Shown: positions 8,291 through 17,204 of the stretch, in pieces
How positions within the stretch are numbered: the stretch's first letter is position 1
Layout of the letters: every line of letters starts with the position of its first letter
NCBI GenBank assembly: GCA_019753235.1
Contig: JAIELF010000069.1
Span: forward strand, 1 to 49,330
DNA from: a bacterium
GTDB lineage: Bacteria > Planctomycetota > Planctomycetia > Kolteriales > Kolteriaceae
DNA length: 49,330 nt
Direction: 5' to 3'
Position numbers and translations under genes: made by a program
The notes under the pieces: model-generated
Told to the model about the DNA's origin: nothing
Databases searched by the model: none
Seen by the model: the letters and a program-made list of their open reading frames with translations, nothing else

Positions 8291-10192
8291 TTAGGGTTTC
8301 TCTTTGTACTCGACGTCGATGGCATCATCATCCTTGCCGGCAGCTCGGCCGGCCTCGGCTCCACCGGCGGAAGCACCGGGCGCGCCCGATTGGCTGTAGA
8401 CCGATTGGCCCATCGCCATCATGGCCTGCCGAAGTTCATCGACGGCGGTCCGAATCGCCGCAGCGTCTTCGCCGGTCGCCTTCGAGCGGACGTTCTCGAT
8501 CGACTTCTTGATAACGTCCTTGTCGCCGGCGCCGACTTTATCCCCTAGCTCGCGAAGCTGTTTCTCCGCCTCGTAGCAAGCGCTGTCGGCCACGTTGCGA
8601 GACTCGACCAATTCCCGTCGAACTTTATCCTCGCTCGCGTGGGACTCGGCATCTTTGCGCATCCGTTCGACTTCTGCTTCCGACAGACCGCTCGAGCTCT
8701 CAATCTTGACCGATTGCAGCTTGCCGGTGCCGACATCCTTGGCCGAGACATTCAAAATGCCGTTGGCATCCAGGCTGAAGGAGACTTCGATTTGCGGCAT
8801 CCCGCGCGGAGCGGACGCGATTCCATCCAGACGAAACCGCCCCAGCGTCCGATTGTCACGAGCAAATTCCCGCTCTCCCTGGAGAACGTGGATATCGACT
8901 GCGGTTTGGCTATCTTCGGCGGTCGAGAATGTCTGCTTTTTCTCGGTCGGGATCGTGGTGTTCCGATCGATCAGCTTGGTCATCACTCCTCCCAAGGTCT
9001 CGATCCCAAGAGAGAGCGGCGTGACATCCAGCAACAGAACTTCTTGAACGTCGCCGGCCAAAACGCCTCCTTGAATCGCCGCCCCGACGGCGACCACTTC
9101 GTCGGGGTTGACCCCCTTGTGGGGCTCCTTGCCGAAGATTTGGCGGACGAGTTCTTGAACCTTCGGGATTCGGGTCGATCCGCCGACCAGCACGACTTCA
9201 TCGATTTCTGCCGGCTTTAGTTTGGCATCTTCGAGTGCTCGCAGGCAGGGGCCCTTGCAGCGATCGACTAGTTTTTCGGTCAGTTGTTCGAACTTCGACC
9301 GAGTCAGTGTCATCGTCAAGTGCTTGGGACCTGAAGCATCGGCCGTGATGAAGGGCAAGTTGATGTCGGTCTGCGTCTGAGCCGACAATTCTTTCTTCGC
9401 CTTCTCGGCCGCCTCTTGCAGTCGTTGCAGCGCCATGCTGTCCTTGCGGAGATCGATTTGATGATCTCGCTTGAACTCGTCGGCAATGTGGTGAACGATG
9501 GCTTCGTCGAAATCGTCGCCACCTAAATGAGTGTCGCCGTTGGTCGCCAGGACGTCAAAAACCCCCTCGGCAATGTCGAGGATCGAAACATCGAATGTTC
9601 CGCCCCCGAGATCGAAGACAGCGATCTTCTCGTTTTTCTTCTTGTCCAAGCCGTACGCGAGCGCCGCCGCCGTCGGCTCGTTGATGATGCGCATCACTTC
9701 GAGGCCGGCGATCTTGCCGGCATCTTTGGTGGCCTGTCGTTGGCTGTCGTTGAAATACGCGGGGACCGTGATGACCGCTTTCTTGACGGTGTGGCCCAAA
9801 TAGGATTCGGCTGCTTCCTTCAATTTTCGAAGGACGATGGAGGAGATTTCGGGCGGCGTGAAATCCTTGTCGTCGATACGGACCTTCACCAACTCTTTGG
9901 GGCTCCCCACGACTTCGTAGGGGATCATCTTCTCTTCGTTCTCGACCTCTTCATGGCGGCGCCCCATGAATCGCTTGATGCTGGAGATAGTTCGCCGGGG
10001 GTTGGTGACCGCCTGTCGACGGGCGGGATCTCCGACCATTCGCTCGGCCTTGTCATTGAAGGCAACCACGCTGGGGGTGAGCCGATTCCCCTCTTGATTG
10101 GGAATCACCTTCACTTCCTTGCCTTCCATCACCGCGACAACCGAGTTGGTAGTTCCCAAATCGATGCCGATGATCTTTTCGCCTTCCGCCAT
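8291..10192 (-). CDS. dnaK: Hsp70 chaperone DnaK
   Basis: This 633-residue protein has all DnaK hallmarks. The ATPase domain (residues 1-385) contains IIGIDLGTTNSVVAV, PAYFNDSQRQATKDAG, the FDLGGGTFDVSIL phosphate loop and VLVGGSTRIPKVQ. The interdomain linker reads EVLLLDVTPLSLGIET, followed by the substrate-binding beta domain and the helical lid. The acidic C-terminus (DDAIDVEYKEKP) matches the usual EEVD-like end of bacterial DnaK. It binds exposed hydrophobic segments in an ATP cycle driven by DnaJ and GrpE, which are encoded 20 kb away here. It is transcribed alone, divergently from pheA. A Gly/Ala-rich stretch precedes the acidic tail. Confidence 0.98.
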   Translation of the reverse strand: MAEGEKIIGIDLGTTNSVVAVMEGKEVKVIPNQEGNRLTPSVVAFNDKAERMVGDPARRQAVTNPRRTISSIKRFMGRRHEEVENEEKMIPYEVVGSPKELVKVRIDDKDFTPPEISSIVLRKLKEAAESYLGHTVKKAVITVPAYFNDSQRQATKDAGKIAGLEVMRIINEPTAAALAYGLDKKKNEKIAVFDLGGGTFDVSILDIAEGVFDVLATNGDTHLGGDDFDEAIVHHIADEFKRDHQIDLRKDSMALQRLQEAAEKAKKELSAQTQTDINLPFITADASGPKHLTMTLTRSKFEQLTEKLVDRCKGPCLRALEDAKLKPAEIDEVVLVGGSTRIPKVQELVRQIFGKEPHKGVNPDEVVAVGAAIQGGVLAGDVQEVLLLDVTPLSLGIETLGGVMTKLIDRNTTIPTEKKQTFSTAEDSQTAVDIHVLQGEREFARDNRTLGRFRLDGIASAPRGMPQIEVSFSLDANGILNVSAKDVGTGKLQSVKIESSSGLSEAEVERMRKDAESHASEDKVRRELVESRNVADSACYEAEKQLRELGDKVGAGDKDVIKKSIENVRSKATGEDAAAIRTAVDELRQAMMAMGQSVYSQSGAPGASAGGAEAGRAAGKDDDAIDVEYKEKP

Positions 10193-10550
10193 GACTACCT
10201 TCTCCCAACCTAATTGCGCTCCGACGGCTACTCATATCGCAGGAGTTGTGCCAACTCCATTTCCAGCGAGAGATCATTTCACAAGATGTTGTCACAAAAG
10301 AAGTTGCAAATTGTCGGCAAAACGGGTGAACGGCCGATGGTCCGCCGGGGCTGTCAATTCGTCACTTCCCCGCTCTCCTGTGGGTTCTAACTGTCAAACT
10401 GGCAACTCGCGGACCCAGCCGCCCAACGCGCACAGGAAAGGTTTCCTCGAGGGGGAATCGCTTGACGTGGACGGTAGGCTCCGTAGCTTACGACCGTCCC
10501 GACCCGAGGTCGGGTTCTTCACCCAACATCTCTGTTCATCGGTATTTGGG
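10193..10550. promoter_or_regulatory. Divergent dnaK/pheA upstream region with palindrome
   Basis: This 358-base region carries the promoters of dnaK (minus) and pheA (plus). At 10242-10258 there is a perfect palindrome, GGAGTTG-TGC-CAACTCC, about 50 bases upstream of the dnaK start. Just beyond it, on the dnaK strand, TTGTGA occurs twice 13 bases apart. I see no CIRCE element. A heat-shock operator or 5' UTR hairpin is possible but unproven. Confidence 0.35.
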
Positions 10551-11672
10551 ATGGCTTCGAAAAAAGTCTCGGCAGGCAAGGCCGGCTCCGGGCAGGTCTC
10601 CTTATCCAAACTGCGTGCTCAGATCGACAAAATCGATCTGGAACTTCTCCGCTTGATGAATGACCGCGCTCGGGTTGCCGAGAAGGTCGGTCAAGTGAAG
10701 GAAGCCGACAACATGCCCATTTTCTCTCCCGAGCGGGAGGACGCGGTTCTGGAGCGGTTGATCGGATTGAATAAGGGGCCGCTTCCTCGCGTGGCGGTGG
10801 AAGCGGTGTTTCGCGAGTTGATGAGCGCGAGCCGAAGTCTCCAAAAGCGGATGAAGGTAGCGTTTCTCGGTCCGGAATACAGTTTCAGTCATTTGGCCGC
10901 CATTCAAAGGTTCGGCCTCTCGGTCGAGTTCATCCCCGCCGGTTCGATTGCCGGCGTCTTTGAAGCGGTGCATCGTCATCAGGCCGAGCTCGGGATCGTG
11001 CCGATCGAGAACTCTACCGATGGACGTATCGTCGACACGCTCGATATGTTCTTCAAACTCCCGTTGAAGATCCGAGGCGAAGTCTCGATGAAGATCGAGC
11101 ACCATTTGTTGGCGATGTGCCCGCAGTCGTCCATTCAGCGGATCTACAGCAAGCCCCAAGTTTTGTCGCAATGTCGCCATTGGCTTGCCACGCACGTCCC
11201 ACAGGCACAGCTCATGGAGGTGGCGAGTTCGTCGACGGCCGTGGAATTGGCCAAGCGAGAACCCGGGGCGGCCGCGATCGCCAGTCGAGAGTCCGCCGTC
11301 GCTCATGGTTTGGATATTCTTGTTTCGGGTATCGAAGACCGCTCGAACAATGTCACTCGCTTCGCGATTTTGGGACATGAAACCGCCCCGCGGACCGGCC
11401 GCGACAAAACCTCGCTGATGATGGAAATCAAGGATGCCTCTGGTGCTCTTTATGACGCGCTATCGGCGTTCAAGCGGAACCGTGTCAACATGTCGTGGAT
11501 TGAATCATTTCCCGCGGAAACCGAAGGGAAACAGCATCGGTACGTGTTTTTCGTCGATATCGAGGGACACGAGAGCGATCTTCGAGTCAAGCGAGCCTTA
11601 GCGGCGCTCGATCGGCGCACCAGTAAAGTCGTTGTCCTAGGAACATTTCCACGGGCCCGCTCCTTCGAGTAA
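10551..11672 (+). CDS. pheA: Bifunctional chorismate mutase / prephenate dehydratase (P-protein)
   Basis: This 373-residue enzyme converts chorismate to prephenate and then to phenylpyruvate for phenylalanine synthesis. Residues about 15-100 are an AroQ-type chorismate mutase (LSKLRAQIDKIDLELLRLMNDR, then VAEKVGQVK). Residues about 105-285 are prephenate dehydratase, with FLGPEYSFSH, IENSTDGRIVDTLD and the catalytic NNVTRFAIL (TRF). Residues about 290-373 are an ACT domain with SGALYDAL and ESFP. The frame is open further upstream but ATG 10551 gives the expected domain start. In the ACT domain the usual ESRP phenylalanine-contact motif reads ESFP, so feedback inhibition may differ (inference). 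tpiA follows after 173 bases. Confidence 0.95.
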   Translation: MASKKVSAGKAGSGQVSLSKLRAQIDKIDLELLRLMNDRARVAEKVGQVKEADNMPIFSPEREDAVLERLIGLNKGPLPRVAVEAVFRELMSASRSLQKRMKVAFLGPEYSFSHLAAIQRFGLSVEFIPAGSIAGVFEAVHRHQAELGIVPIENSTDGRIVDTLDMFFKLPLKIRGEVSMKIEHHLLAMCPQSSIQRIYSKPQVLSQCRHWLATHVPQAQLMEVASSSTAVELAKREPGAAAIASRESAVAHGLDILVSGIEDRSNNVTRFAILGHETAPRTGRDKTSLMMEIKDASGALYDALSAFKRNRVNMSWIESFPAETEGKQHRYVFFVDIEGHESDLRVKRALAALDRRTSKVVVLGTFPRARSFE

Positions 11673-11845
11673 ACTAAAGGGATGTCGATCGACGGAGAGA
11701 TTCGGTCGATACTTCCTCTTCGGTCATGCCCATGCCCAGAGTGAGGGGATACATTCGCGCAGCGACAAAGGGTCGGCTCGCGACTCGGTGACAATAGGGT
11801 GACAAGCGACCAAAAGCTTTCATCGAATCAAAGGGGGGCAGAGGG

Positions 11846-12610
11846 ATGGGCCGACGAAAATTTATCGCGGGCAACTGGAAGATGAACACGAGTCGAGAGT
11901 CTGCCGTGCAGTTGGCTCGTCAACTGGCGGCACATCTCGGGCGAGTCGAAGATGTCGATATCGCTTTGTGTCCGCCGGCTTGCTACTTGCTCGCCGTCCA
12001 TGAAGAGATTGCCGGCACGCGGCTTGCGCTCGGGGCGCAGAACATGCACCACGAGAAGTCTGGTGCCTTCACCGGCGAAGTTTCTCCGGTCATGCTTTGC
12101 GACTGTCACTGCACGCATGTCATCATCGGGCATAGCGAGCGCCGGCAGTTTTTTGGCGAAGATGACGAGCTGGTCAATCGCAAAATCATCGCTGCCCTCT
12201 CGCACAATCTCAATCCGATCGTTTGCGTCGGAGAATCTCTCGACCAGCGAGAGTCTGGCAAGACGATGGAAGTGGTCGGCACGCAGTTACGGCATGCTTT
12301 GGTGGGGGTTCGCCCCGAGCAGCTTCGCGATGTGACGATCGCGTATGAACCGATCTGGGCGATCGGCACGGGAAGAGTGGCCAGTCCCGAACAGGCCGAG
12401 CAGGTTCATGCCCATCTGCGATCTGTTCTCACGAGTATGTACGGCGCGGATCTCTCGATGGTGATTCGCATTCAGTACGGCGGCAGCGTCAAAGGGGATA
12501 ATGCGGCAGGAATCCTCGCGCAGCCTAATGTCGATGGGGCCCTGGTGGGTGGCGCGAGCCTGAAGGCCGAGGAGTTCATCGCCATTGTTCTGGCTGGGGT
12601 TCCTGCCTGA
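11846..12610 (+). CDS. tpiA: Triosephosphate isomerase
   Basis: This 254-residue TIM-barrel enzyme interconverts dihydroxyacetone phosphate and glyceraldehyde 3-phosphate in glycolysis. Catalytic residues are visible: Lys in GNWKMN (about residue 12), His in IIGHSERRQFF (about 96) and Glu in AYEPIWAIGTG (about 169), the last followed by flexible loop 6. The phosphate-binding IQYGGSVKGDN and VDGALVGGASL segments are also present. The length is standard. AGAGGG lies just before the ATG. It starts a plus-strand run with secG, yicC, gmk and rpoZ, a neighbour set often seen in planctomycetes. Confidence 0.97.
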   Translation: MGRRKFIAGNWKMNTSRESAVQLARQLAAHLGRVEDVDIALCPPACYLLAVHEEIAGTRLALGAQNMHHEKSGAFTGEVSPVMLCDCHCTHVIIGHSERRQFFGEDDELVNRKIIAALSHNLNPIVCVGESLDQRESGKTMEVVGTQLRHALVGVRPEQLRDVTIAYEPIWAIGTGRVASPEQAEQVHAHLRSVLTSMYGADLSMVIRIQYGGSVKGDNAAGILAQPNVDGALVGGASLKAEEFIAIVLAGVPA

Positions 12611-12781
12611 ACCGATCTTGCCCGGACTGGCTCGGTCCGCTACCAACAAGGTCTGCTGGCCGTACAAAGGATCGATTGGGACACATGTTTGTCTCAGGCA
12701 AGCCGTCGGCAAGGCAGATGCTAGGAACAAGCCCGCCGACCATCTTTCATGGGACGCGTAGGGTGACGGGAGTCGACATCG

Positions 12782-13324
12782 TTGGGTAGTTTTCTGACAA
12801 CCTTCCTGCTGGTGCTCTGGATGCTCCTGAGCCTGTTCTTGGTCCTGGTAATCCTTCTCCAGCGTGGGAAGGGTGGGGGGCTGGCGGGCGCTTTAGGAGG
12901 GGCAGGCGGCAGCAGCGCCTTTGGAACCCGGGCAGGCGACGTCATGACCCGGATCACGGTCGTTGTCTTCATCATCTGGATTATGCTGGGTTGCGGGCTG
13001 GTTTTACTGATGAGCCGACCATCCCGGCTCGCGGGCGGCAAGGTGAGCACTGCTCCCGTGACGGCCCCCGAGGGAGGGCCCGCCATCCCTGCTCAGCTTG
13101 GTGACAAACCCCCGACCGACGCTCCCGCGCCTCCGACACCTGCTCCGGTGACACCTCCTACAGAGGATACAAAGCCAGCTGCCGAGCCCGCGCCCACAGA
13201 GCCCGCCCCAGCCGCCCCAGCCGCCCCAACTGAGCCAACAACCCCCGCGCCTGTGGCGGAACCCCCCGCGGCACCACCGGCGGAGCCGGCCCCGGCCCCG
13301 GCGCCGGCGGAACCTCCGAAGTAG
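12782..13324 (+). CDS. secG: Preprotein translocase subunit SecG with long Pro/Ala-rich tail
   Basis: The first 80 residues are SecG: a membrane helix (LTTFLLVLWMLLSLFLVLVILLQ, cut here by position about 3-26), the conserved RGKGGGLAGALGG loop with SSAFGTRAGD, and a second helix (about 60-80). SecG assists SecYE in membrane protein translocation. The start is TTG at 12782, about 10 bases after a GGGAG. The remaining 100 residues are a Pro/Ala/Glu/Thr-rich low-complexity tail (repeats of the PAPTEPA kind), absent from the usual 75-110-residue SecG and probably disordered. It lies between tpiA and yicC in one apparent operon. Confidence 0.92.
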   Translation: MGSFLTTFLLVLWMLLSLFLVLVILLQRGKGGGLAGALGGAGGSSAFGTRAGDVMTRITVVVFIIWIMLGCGLVLLMSRPSRLAGGKVSTAPVTAPEGGPAIPAQLGDKPPTDAPAPPTPAPVTPPTEDTKPAAEPAPTEPAPAAPAAPTEPTTPAPVAEPPAAPPAEPAPAPAPAEPPK

Positions 13325-13411
13325 CGTTCGCGTCAACAAGAAGAGTCGTGGGCAGGATTGGTCCGTGAGGGTGACGCGCCAAGGGACACAACCACCGAAG
13401 AAGGAATTCCA

Positions 13412-14299
13412 TTGTTAAAGAGCATGACGGGCTTCGGAGAGGGTTCGCATCATGCCGACCGCGGGACGGTCTTGGTCGAGGTTCGTAGCGTCAACAATCG
13501 CTATCTCAAGGTCAACACGAAGCTCCCGGATTCCCACTCTAAGTTCGAGGCCGACGTCGAACGGATCGTTCGCGATAGCGTCGTTCGAGGGACCGTTTCG
13601 CTTTCGATTCGCCTGCCGACGTCTGGGAATCAGCATGGCCGAATCAACCTCAACGTCCTGCAGAGCTATCTTGATCAACTCTCCCCGTTCGCGTCGCATC
13701 CCACGATTCTAAGCAGCATCTTGTTGTTGCCGGGCGTGGTGGACGATTCGCGGGCCATCGTCGATGTCGACCTGGATGCCAGCCTGATCGAGAAGGCTCT
13801 CCGCGATGCTCTTACGAATCTGGATTCCATGCGGCTTCGCGAAGGGGCGGCGATGAAGGCCGAACTCCTTCGGCATTGCGAAGCGATCGATCGATTGGCG
13901 GCAGAGATCGACGAACGGATCCCCATCGCCACGAATGCGTTTCGAGACCGACTGCTCGAACGCGTGCGAGATCTTCTCGGAACCCAGGGGGCTACGCACG
14001 GTTTAACGCAGCAGGTGACGGTGTCGCCGGCCGACTTGATTCGCGAGGTTTCCATCTATGCCGAGCGAAGCGATGTCGCCGAGGAGTTGGCTCGGCTCCG
14101 GAGTCATGTCGTTCAATTTCGCGCGACGATGGATCTCCCCGAAGCGTGTGGGCGCAAGCTCGATTTTCTGACCCAAGAGATGTTTCGCGAATGCAATACG
14201 CTTGGCTCGAAGTCGGCAGACCCGCCGATTTCGCAACGGGCCATCGAACTTAAGAGTATCGTCGAACGCCTGCGCGAGATGATCGCCAACGTGGAGTAA
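13412..14299 (+). CDS. yicC: YicC family endoribonuclease-like protein
   Basis: This 295-residue protein carries the YicC N-terminal signature SMTGFGEG and the family C-terminus CGRKLDFLTQEMFRECNTLGSKS, with VEVRSVNNRYL near the front. YicC proteins of E. coli and Bacillus have been linked to RNA cleavage and stationary-phase physiology. The TTG at 13412 is chosen because AAGGA lies 6 bases upstream and it yields the family's normal length; a longer frame exists but adds unconserved residues. gmk follows after only 15 bases, so the two are surely co-transcribed. Confidence 0.93.
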   Translation: MLKSMTGFGEGSHHADRGTVLVEVRSVNNRYLKVNTKLPDSHSKFEADVERIVRDSVVRGTVSLSIRLPTSGNQHGRINLNVLQSYLDQLSPFASHPTILSSILLLPGVVDDSRAIVDVDLDASLIEKALRDALTNLDSMRLREGAAMKAELLRHCEAIDRLAAEIDERIPIATNAFRDRLLERVRDLLGTQGATHGLTQQVTVSPADLIREVSIYAERSDVAEELARLRSHVVQFRATMDLPEACGRKLDFLTQEMFRECNTLGSKSADPPISQRAIELKSIVERLREMIANVE

Positions 14300-14314
14300 G
14301 GAAGGAGCGGATCA

Positions 14315-14908
14315 ATGTCGCCCGCAGAATCGCATCTGCCGACGCGCCCGGGCGGCTTGATCGTAGTCTCTGGGCCCAGCGGTAGCGGCAAATCGACGCT
14401 GGTTCATCAACTCCTGGCCGATGCGGATTTTCCCATTCGGTTTTCTGTTTCCGCCACCAGTCGCCCACCCAGGCCGGGCGAAGTCGAAGGGGTAGACTAC
14501 TTCTTTGTCAGTGCCGATCGGTTCGAAGCGATGCGTCAAGCGGGCGAGCTTCTCGAGTCGGCCTCCGTTCACGGCAATTTGTACGGCACGCCGAGAGGCC
14601 CGATTGAAGAAGCGATCCGTTCGGGCCAGTGGATTCTCCTGGAGATCGATGTTCAGGGGTATCGGCAGATCAAGAATCTGCTCCCCGGAGCTGTTGGGTT
14701 TTTCATCAGGGCCGGCTCCAGGGATACCTACGCCGACCGCCTCAAACAGCGGAACACCGAAAGCGACGAACAGCTTCAAACGCGTTTGGACAACGTCGCG
14801 GTCGAACTCCAATCTGCAAGCGAATATGATTTTCAGATTGTAAACGACGACATCCAGCAGGCCTTGCGGACGTGGAAAACCCTGCTGAGAGGCTTGGCGA
14901 ATCGGTAG
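14315..14908 (+). CDS. gmk: Guanylate kinase
   Basis: This 197-residue protein phosphorylates GMP to GDP with ATP. It has the P-loop GPSGSGKST at residues 20-28, the GMP-binding segment SATSRPPRPGEVEGVDYFF, the YGTPRGPIEEAI segment, and LLEIDVQGYRQIK (Walker B-like). The lid region RDTYADRLKQRNTES follows. The length is normal for bacteria. It is tightly coupled to yicC and followed by rpoZ after about 105 bases, an arrangement (yicC-gmk-rpoZ) conserved across many phyla. Confidence 0.97.
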   Translation: MSPAESHLPTRPGGLIVVSGPSGSGKSTLVHQLLADADFPIRFSVSATSRPPRPGEVEGVDYFFVSADRFEAMRQAGELLESASVHGNLYGTPRGPIEEAIRSGQWILLEIDVQGYRQIKNLLPGAVGFFIRAGSRDTYADRLKQRNTESDEQLQTRLDNVAVELQSASEYDFQIVNDDIQQALRTWKTLLRGLANR

Positions 14909-15013
14909 CGAAGGACTCCGTCGCCCGGTTTTGTCGGCTTTCCCTGCCTGAGACACCCGCAAGGGGATTTTCTACAATGCAGGGCTTGGGATAGGGTCTA
15001 CCGAGGGACGAGC

Positions 15014-15274
15014 ATGTTTGATGAGTTGAAGGAAGAAAAGATCGTCAACAAAGTCGGGGGGCGGTATAAGCTTGCCACTTTGATGCAGAAACGGTTGATC
15101 GCGCTTCTAAACGGAGCTAAACCGCTGGTCTCGACTCGCAGCGACAACAAGATGGCGATCGTGATTCAAGAGATCATGCAGGACAAGATCTACCTCGACA
15201 CGGCCGGCTTCGTGCAGTCGCTCGAAGATCAGATCCAAGACATGGGAGAACTCGACGAGGACGAAGACGTCTAA
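15014..15274 (+). CDS. rpoZ: DNA-directed RNA polymerase omega subunit
   Basis: This 86-residue protein follows gmk, as in many bacteria. Its core (IVNKVGGRYKLATLMQKR, then LLNGAKPLV and NKMAIVIQEIMQDKI) fits the omega fold, which helps assemble and stabilise the beta-prime subunit. It is divergent from the E. coli sequence but matches the form I associate with planctomycetes. The C-terminus is acidic (DEDEDV). The assignment rests on motif fit and position. A terminator follows within 50 bases. Confidence 0.85.
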   Translation: MFDELKEEKIVNKVGGRYKLATLMQKRLIALLNGAKPLVSTRSDNKMAIVIQEIMQDKIYLDTAGFVQSLEDQIQDMGELDEDEDV

Positions 15275-15320
15275 CGTCTATTCTTCGATCGGTGCCAGCC
15301 CGTTACTGACGGGATCAAGC

Positions 15321-15353
15321 AAAGGGACTTCCCGCACAGGGTGGTCCCTTTTT
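15321..15353 (+). terminator. Rho-independent terminator after rpoZ
   Basis: Arms AAAGGGAC (15321-15328) and GTCCCTTT (15344-15351) are followed by further T residues, giving a run of five. It closes the tpiA-to-rpoZ operon and lies between converging genes; because the left arm starts with A, it may also act on the opposing transcript. Confidence 0.75.
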
Positions 15354-15371
15354 CATTGGGCTGATCCTTCG

Positions 15372-16622
15372 CTAGAAGCTCCACTGCGCTCCGAGCCGAG
15401 GACCGTAAAGGAACAAGTCGCCGAAATCCTTGCTTGGCTGGGTGAACTGGTTGAGATCCTGCGAGAAGTGCCCGCCGGCTCGGTCAATGCGATCCATGTA
15501 TAAGAGTTGATAGCCGCCAAAGACAACGAAGTTTCGCCAGATGTAGATCTCACATCCGAAGAGCCCTTCGAAGAGGGGCGAAAAGATGACTTGCGAATCG
15601 CTAAAGCTACTGGGGGCAATGAAAGCAGCGGGCCCGGCGGTGCTGATGGTGTTCTTATACTGCGTTCCATTGGCCATCAAGCCGATCTTTCCCTGAGCGG
15701 TGAAGCGAACGCACTTGAACGGACCATTCACTCGGCCTCGCGCGACAAACTGTGGGCCGGCGGCGGAATTCCGCGACTCCACTCCCATGACGGCACTCGT
15801 GCTATCGATCTCGTTGGCCAAATTCAGATTCACATTCTCATCGATCTTGATGAAGCGTCCCCCCAGGCCGATCGCCAGATCGCTGATGGGTCCCTTCATG
15901 CTCACGAAGTGATGCAGCAGATTGATTTCAGTACCCCAAGTGCGAAAGCTCCAATCCAAGGTGGCATCCGTCGCGGTCAAAGGAAAGCCGGGCGGAGTAT
16001 TGACCAGGAAGCCTCGTTCGAGGGGATTGGACGCGTTCGAGTCGAAGTAGTAGGCCTGGTCAGCATTCGAGAGGTTGTAGTTGGTCTGTTGCGGTCCATC
16101 CATGTAGAAGCCAGAAGCTTCCACGGAGCCTTGCTCGTTCCAATGATATTCGATGGTCCCTCGCGGCGTGGCGATTGGTTCCCCTTCCCCGCGAACACCG
16201 ATGTCGACCTGACGAAATTGCTGATTGATGCTCTGGGTCTGGCGAGCTAGCGGATAGGAGTTATCGAAGTTGGGCTGCAGCCAAACCGCCTCGGCACGAA
16301 GCTCCAGACGAGGTTGTGGATCGAAGAGAGAGTTGGTCCAGCTCTCCGGTAAGGGAAGTGTCGAACTTCCTGTCACCGGGGGGGCGGCAACGCCTTCGCT
16401 CATCAATTGCTGGCTCGCTCGGCCCGGCGCGTTGTAATAGTTTTCGAGAGCTTGCTCGGGAGTCGTAGGACTGGCCGATATCGGCGCCGTCGGGGGAAGA
16501 GCTTCTTCTTGAGCCGGTGCCCAGGCAGGGAAAAGACCCAAGAGCGCTAGCAACAGAGATCGTCCGGTCTGCTGACCGAACCTCGTTTGCCAAGCGAAGG
16601 GCTGTGGTCCGCTCGTTCGCAT
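15372..16622 (-). CDS. BBP7-like outer-membrane beta-barrel protein
   Basis: This is a 416-residue exported protein. ATG at 16620-16622 is preferred over an upstream ATG because GGGAGAGAG lies just before it and a signal peptide then follows (SLLLALLGLFPAWAPAQ). After a Pro/Ala-rich linker, residues from about 85 on alternate polar and hydrophobic as in a barrel. LELRAEAVWLQP at the start of the barrel, a central WGTEINLLHHF and a terminal LGAQWSF ending in aromatic Phe are typical of outer-membrane proteins. It resembles the planctomycete BBP7 barrel family, whose role is unknown. The family name is moderately certain; the outer-membrane barrel call is firmer. Confidence 0.7.
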   Translation of the reverse strand: MRTSGPQPFAWQTRFGQQTGRSLLLALLGLFPAWAPAQEEALPPTAPISASPTTPEQALENYYNAPGRASQQLMSEGVAAPPVTGSSTLPLPESWTNSLFDPQPRLELRAEAVWLQPNFDNSYPLARQTQSINQQFRQVDIGVRGEGEPIATPRGTIEYHWNEQGSVEASGFYMDGPQQTNYNLSNADQAYYFDSNASNPLERGFLVNTPPGFPLTATDATLDWSFRTWGTEINLLHHFVSMKGPISDLAIGLGGRFIKIDENVNLNLANEIDSTSAVMGVESRNSAAGPQFVARGRVNGPFKCVRFTAQGKIGLMANGTQYKNTISTAGPAAFIAPSSFSDSQVIFSPLFEGLFGCEIYIWRNFVVFGGYQLLYMDRIDRAGGHFSQDLNQFTQPSKDFGDLFLYGPRLGAQWSF

Positions 16623-17204
16623 TACTCTCTCCCACGCCCACGCCGGGCTGGCTCCGCGAGACCCAACGGGCCCGGTCATGCCAAGCCCTCGTCTTCGATA
16701 TCGGCAACTCTTCCCCTCACAATCGACAAATACCTCGCAATCGGGAAAAGAGGAATCATCGATACAACCGGTTGCCCTTCCCTGGTTTGCCCTGATTGCC
16801 AGGATTTCGGGCGGGATGCCCGTGGAGCGATGCTGCCGGCGAGGAAAACTCTGCCGTGCATGACGATGGAAGCGAGGCGTTGCCGACTTCTTTAAGCGAC
16901 TTGGTTCGAAATGACTGGCGGACAGATCGGCTCGCGAGAGAATCTTCTCTAACCAATCTCACTTGGAGAGAAATCACCACGAGGCACCACATGAACTCGA
17001 TCTGGACCCTTCGTCAGGCTGGTTGCGACATCGTCTGGTCATCGGCTCGGTATTGCCGGGCGATTCTGGATGGTCATGAAATCATTCTTCGTTGGACGTC
17101 GGATGGCTGGGTTCGGGTCTAGTCGAGGTCTGATGGGGTATTCTCTCGGATCGAGACCGCCCATCGGCCCAGAGGACGCCCACGATCTTGGCAACGCTCG
17201 TAAG
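16623..17204. other. Upstream region between BBP7-like and RlmI-like genes
   Basis: This divergent intergenic region of 582 bases must contain the promoters of both flanking genes. It also contains one possible 43-codon gene (16991-17122). Otherwise I see only short frames without ribosome binding sites. Confidence 0.5.
16991..17122 (+). CDS. Possible small protein of 43 residues
   Basis: ATG at 16991 opens a frame encoding MNSIWTLRQAGCDIVW, then RYCRAILDGHEIILRW and DGWVRV. The composition looks protein-like (balanced charge, alternating strands). The frame continues open upstream for about 65 codons, which reduces the weight of the ATG. AGAG-containing sequence lies upstream but no strong ribosome binding site. 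No family is recognised. It may be a genuine short beta-rich protein or a chance frame in the leader of the methyltransferase gene. Confidence 0.3.
   Translation: MNSIWTLRQAGCDIVWSSARYCRAILDGHEIILRWTSDGWVRV

Noticed and set aside
13004..13412. Minus-strand Gly/Arg-rich frames opposite secG
   Set aside because: They are the complement of the Pro/Ala-rich SecG tail; repetitive GC-rich codons keep all frames open.
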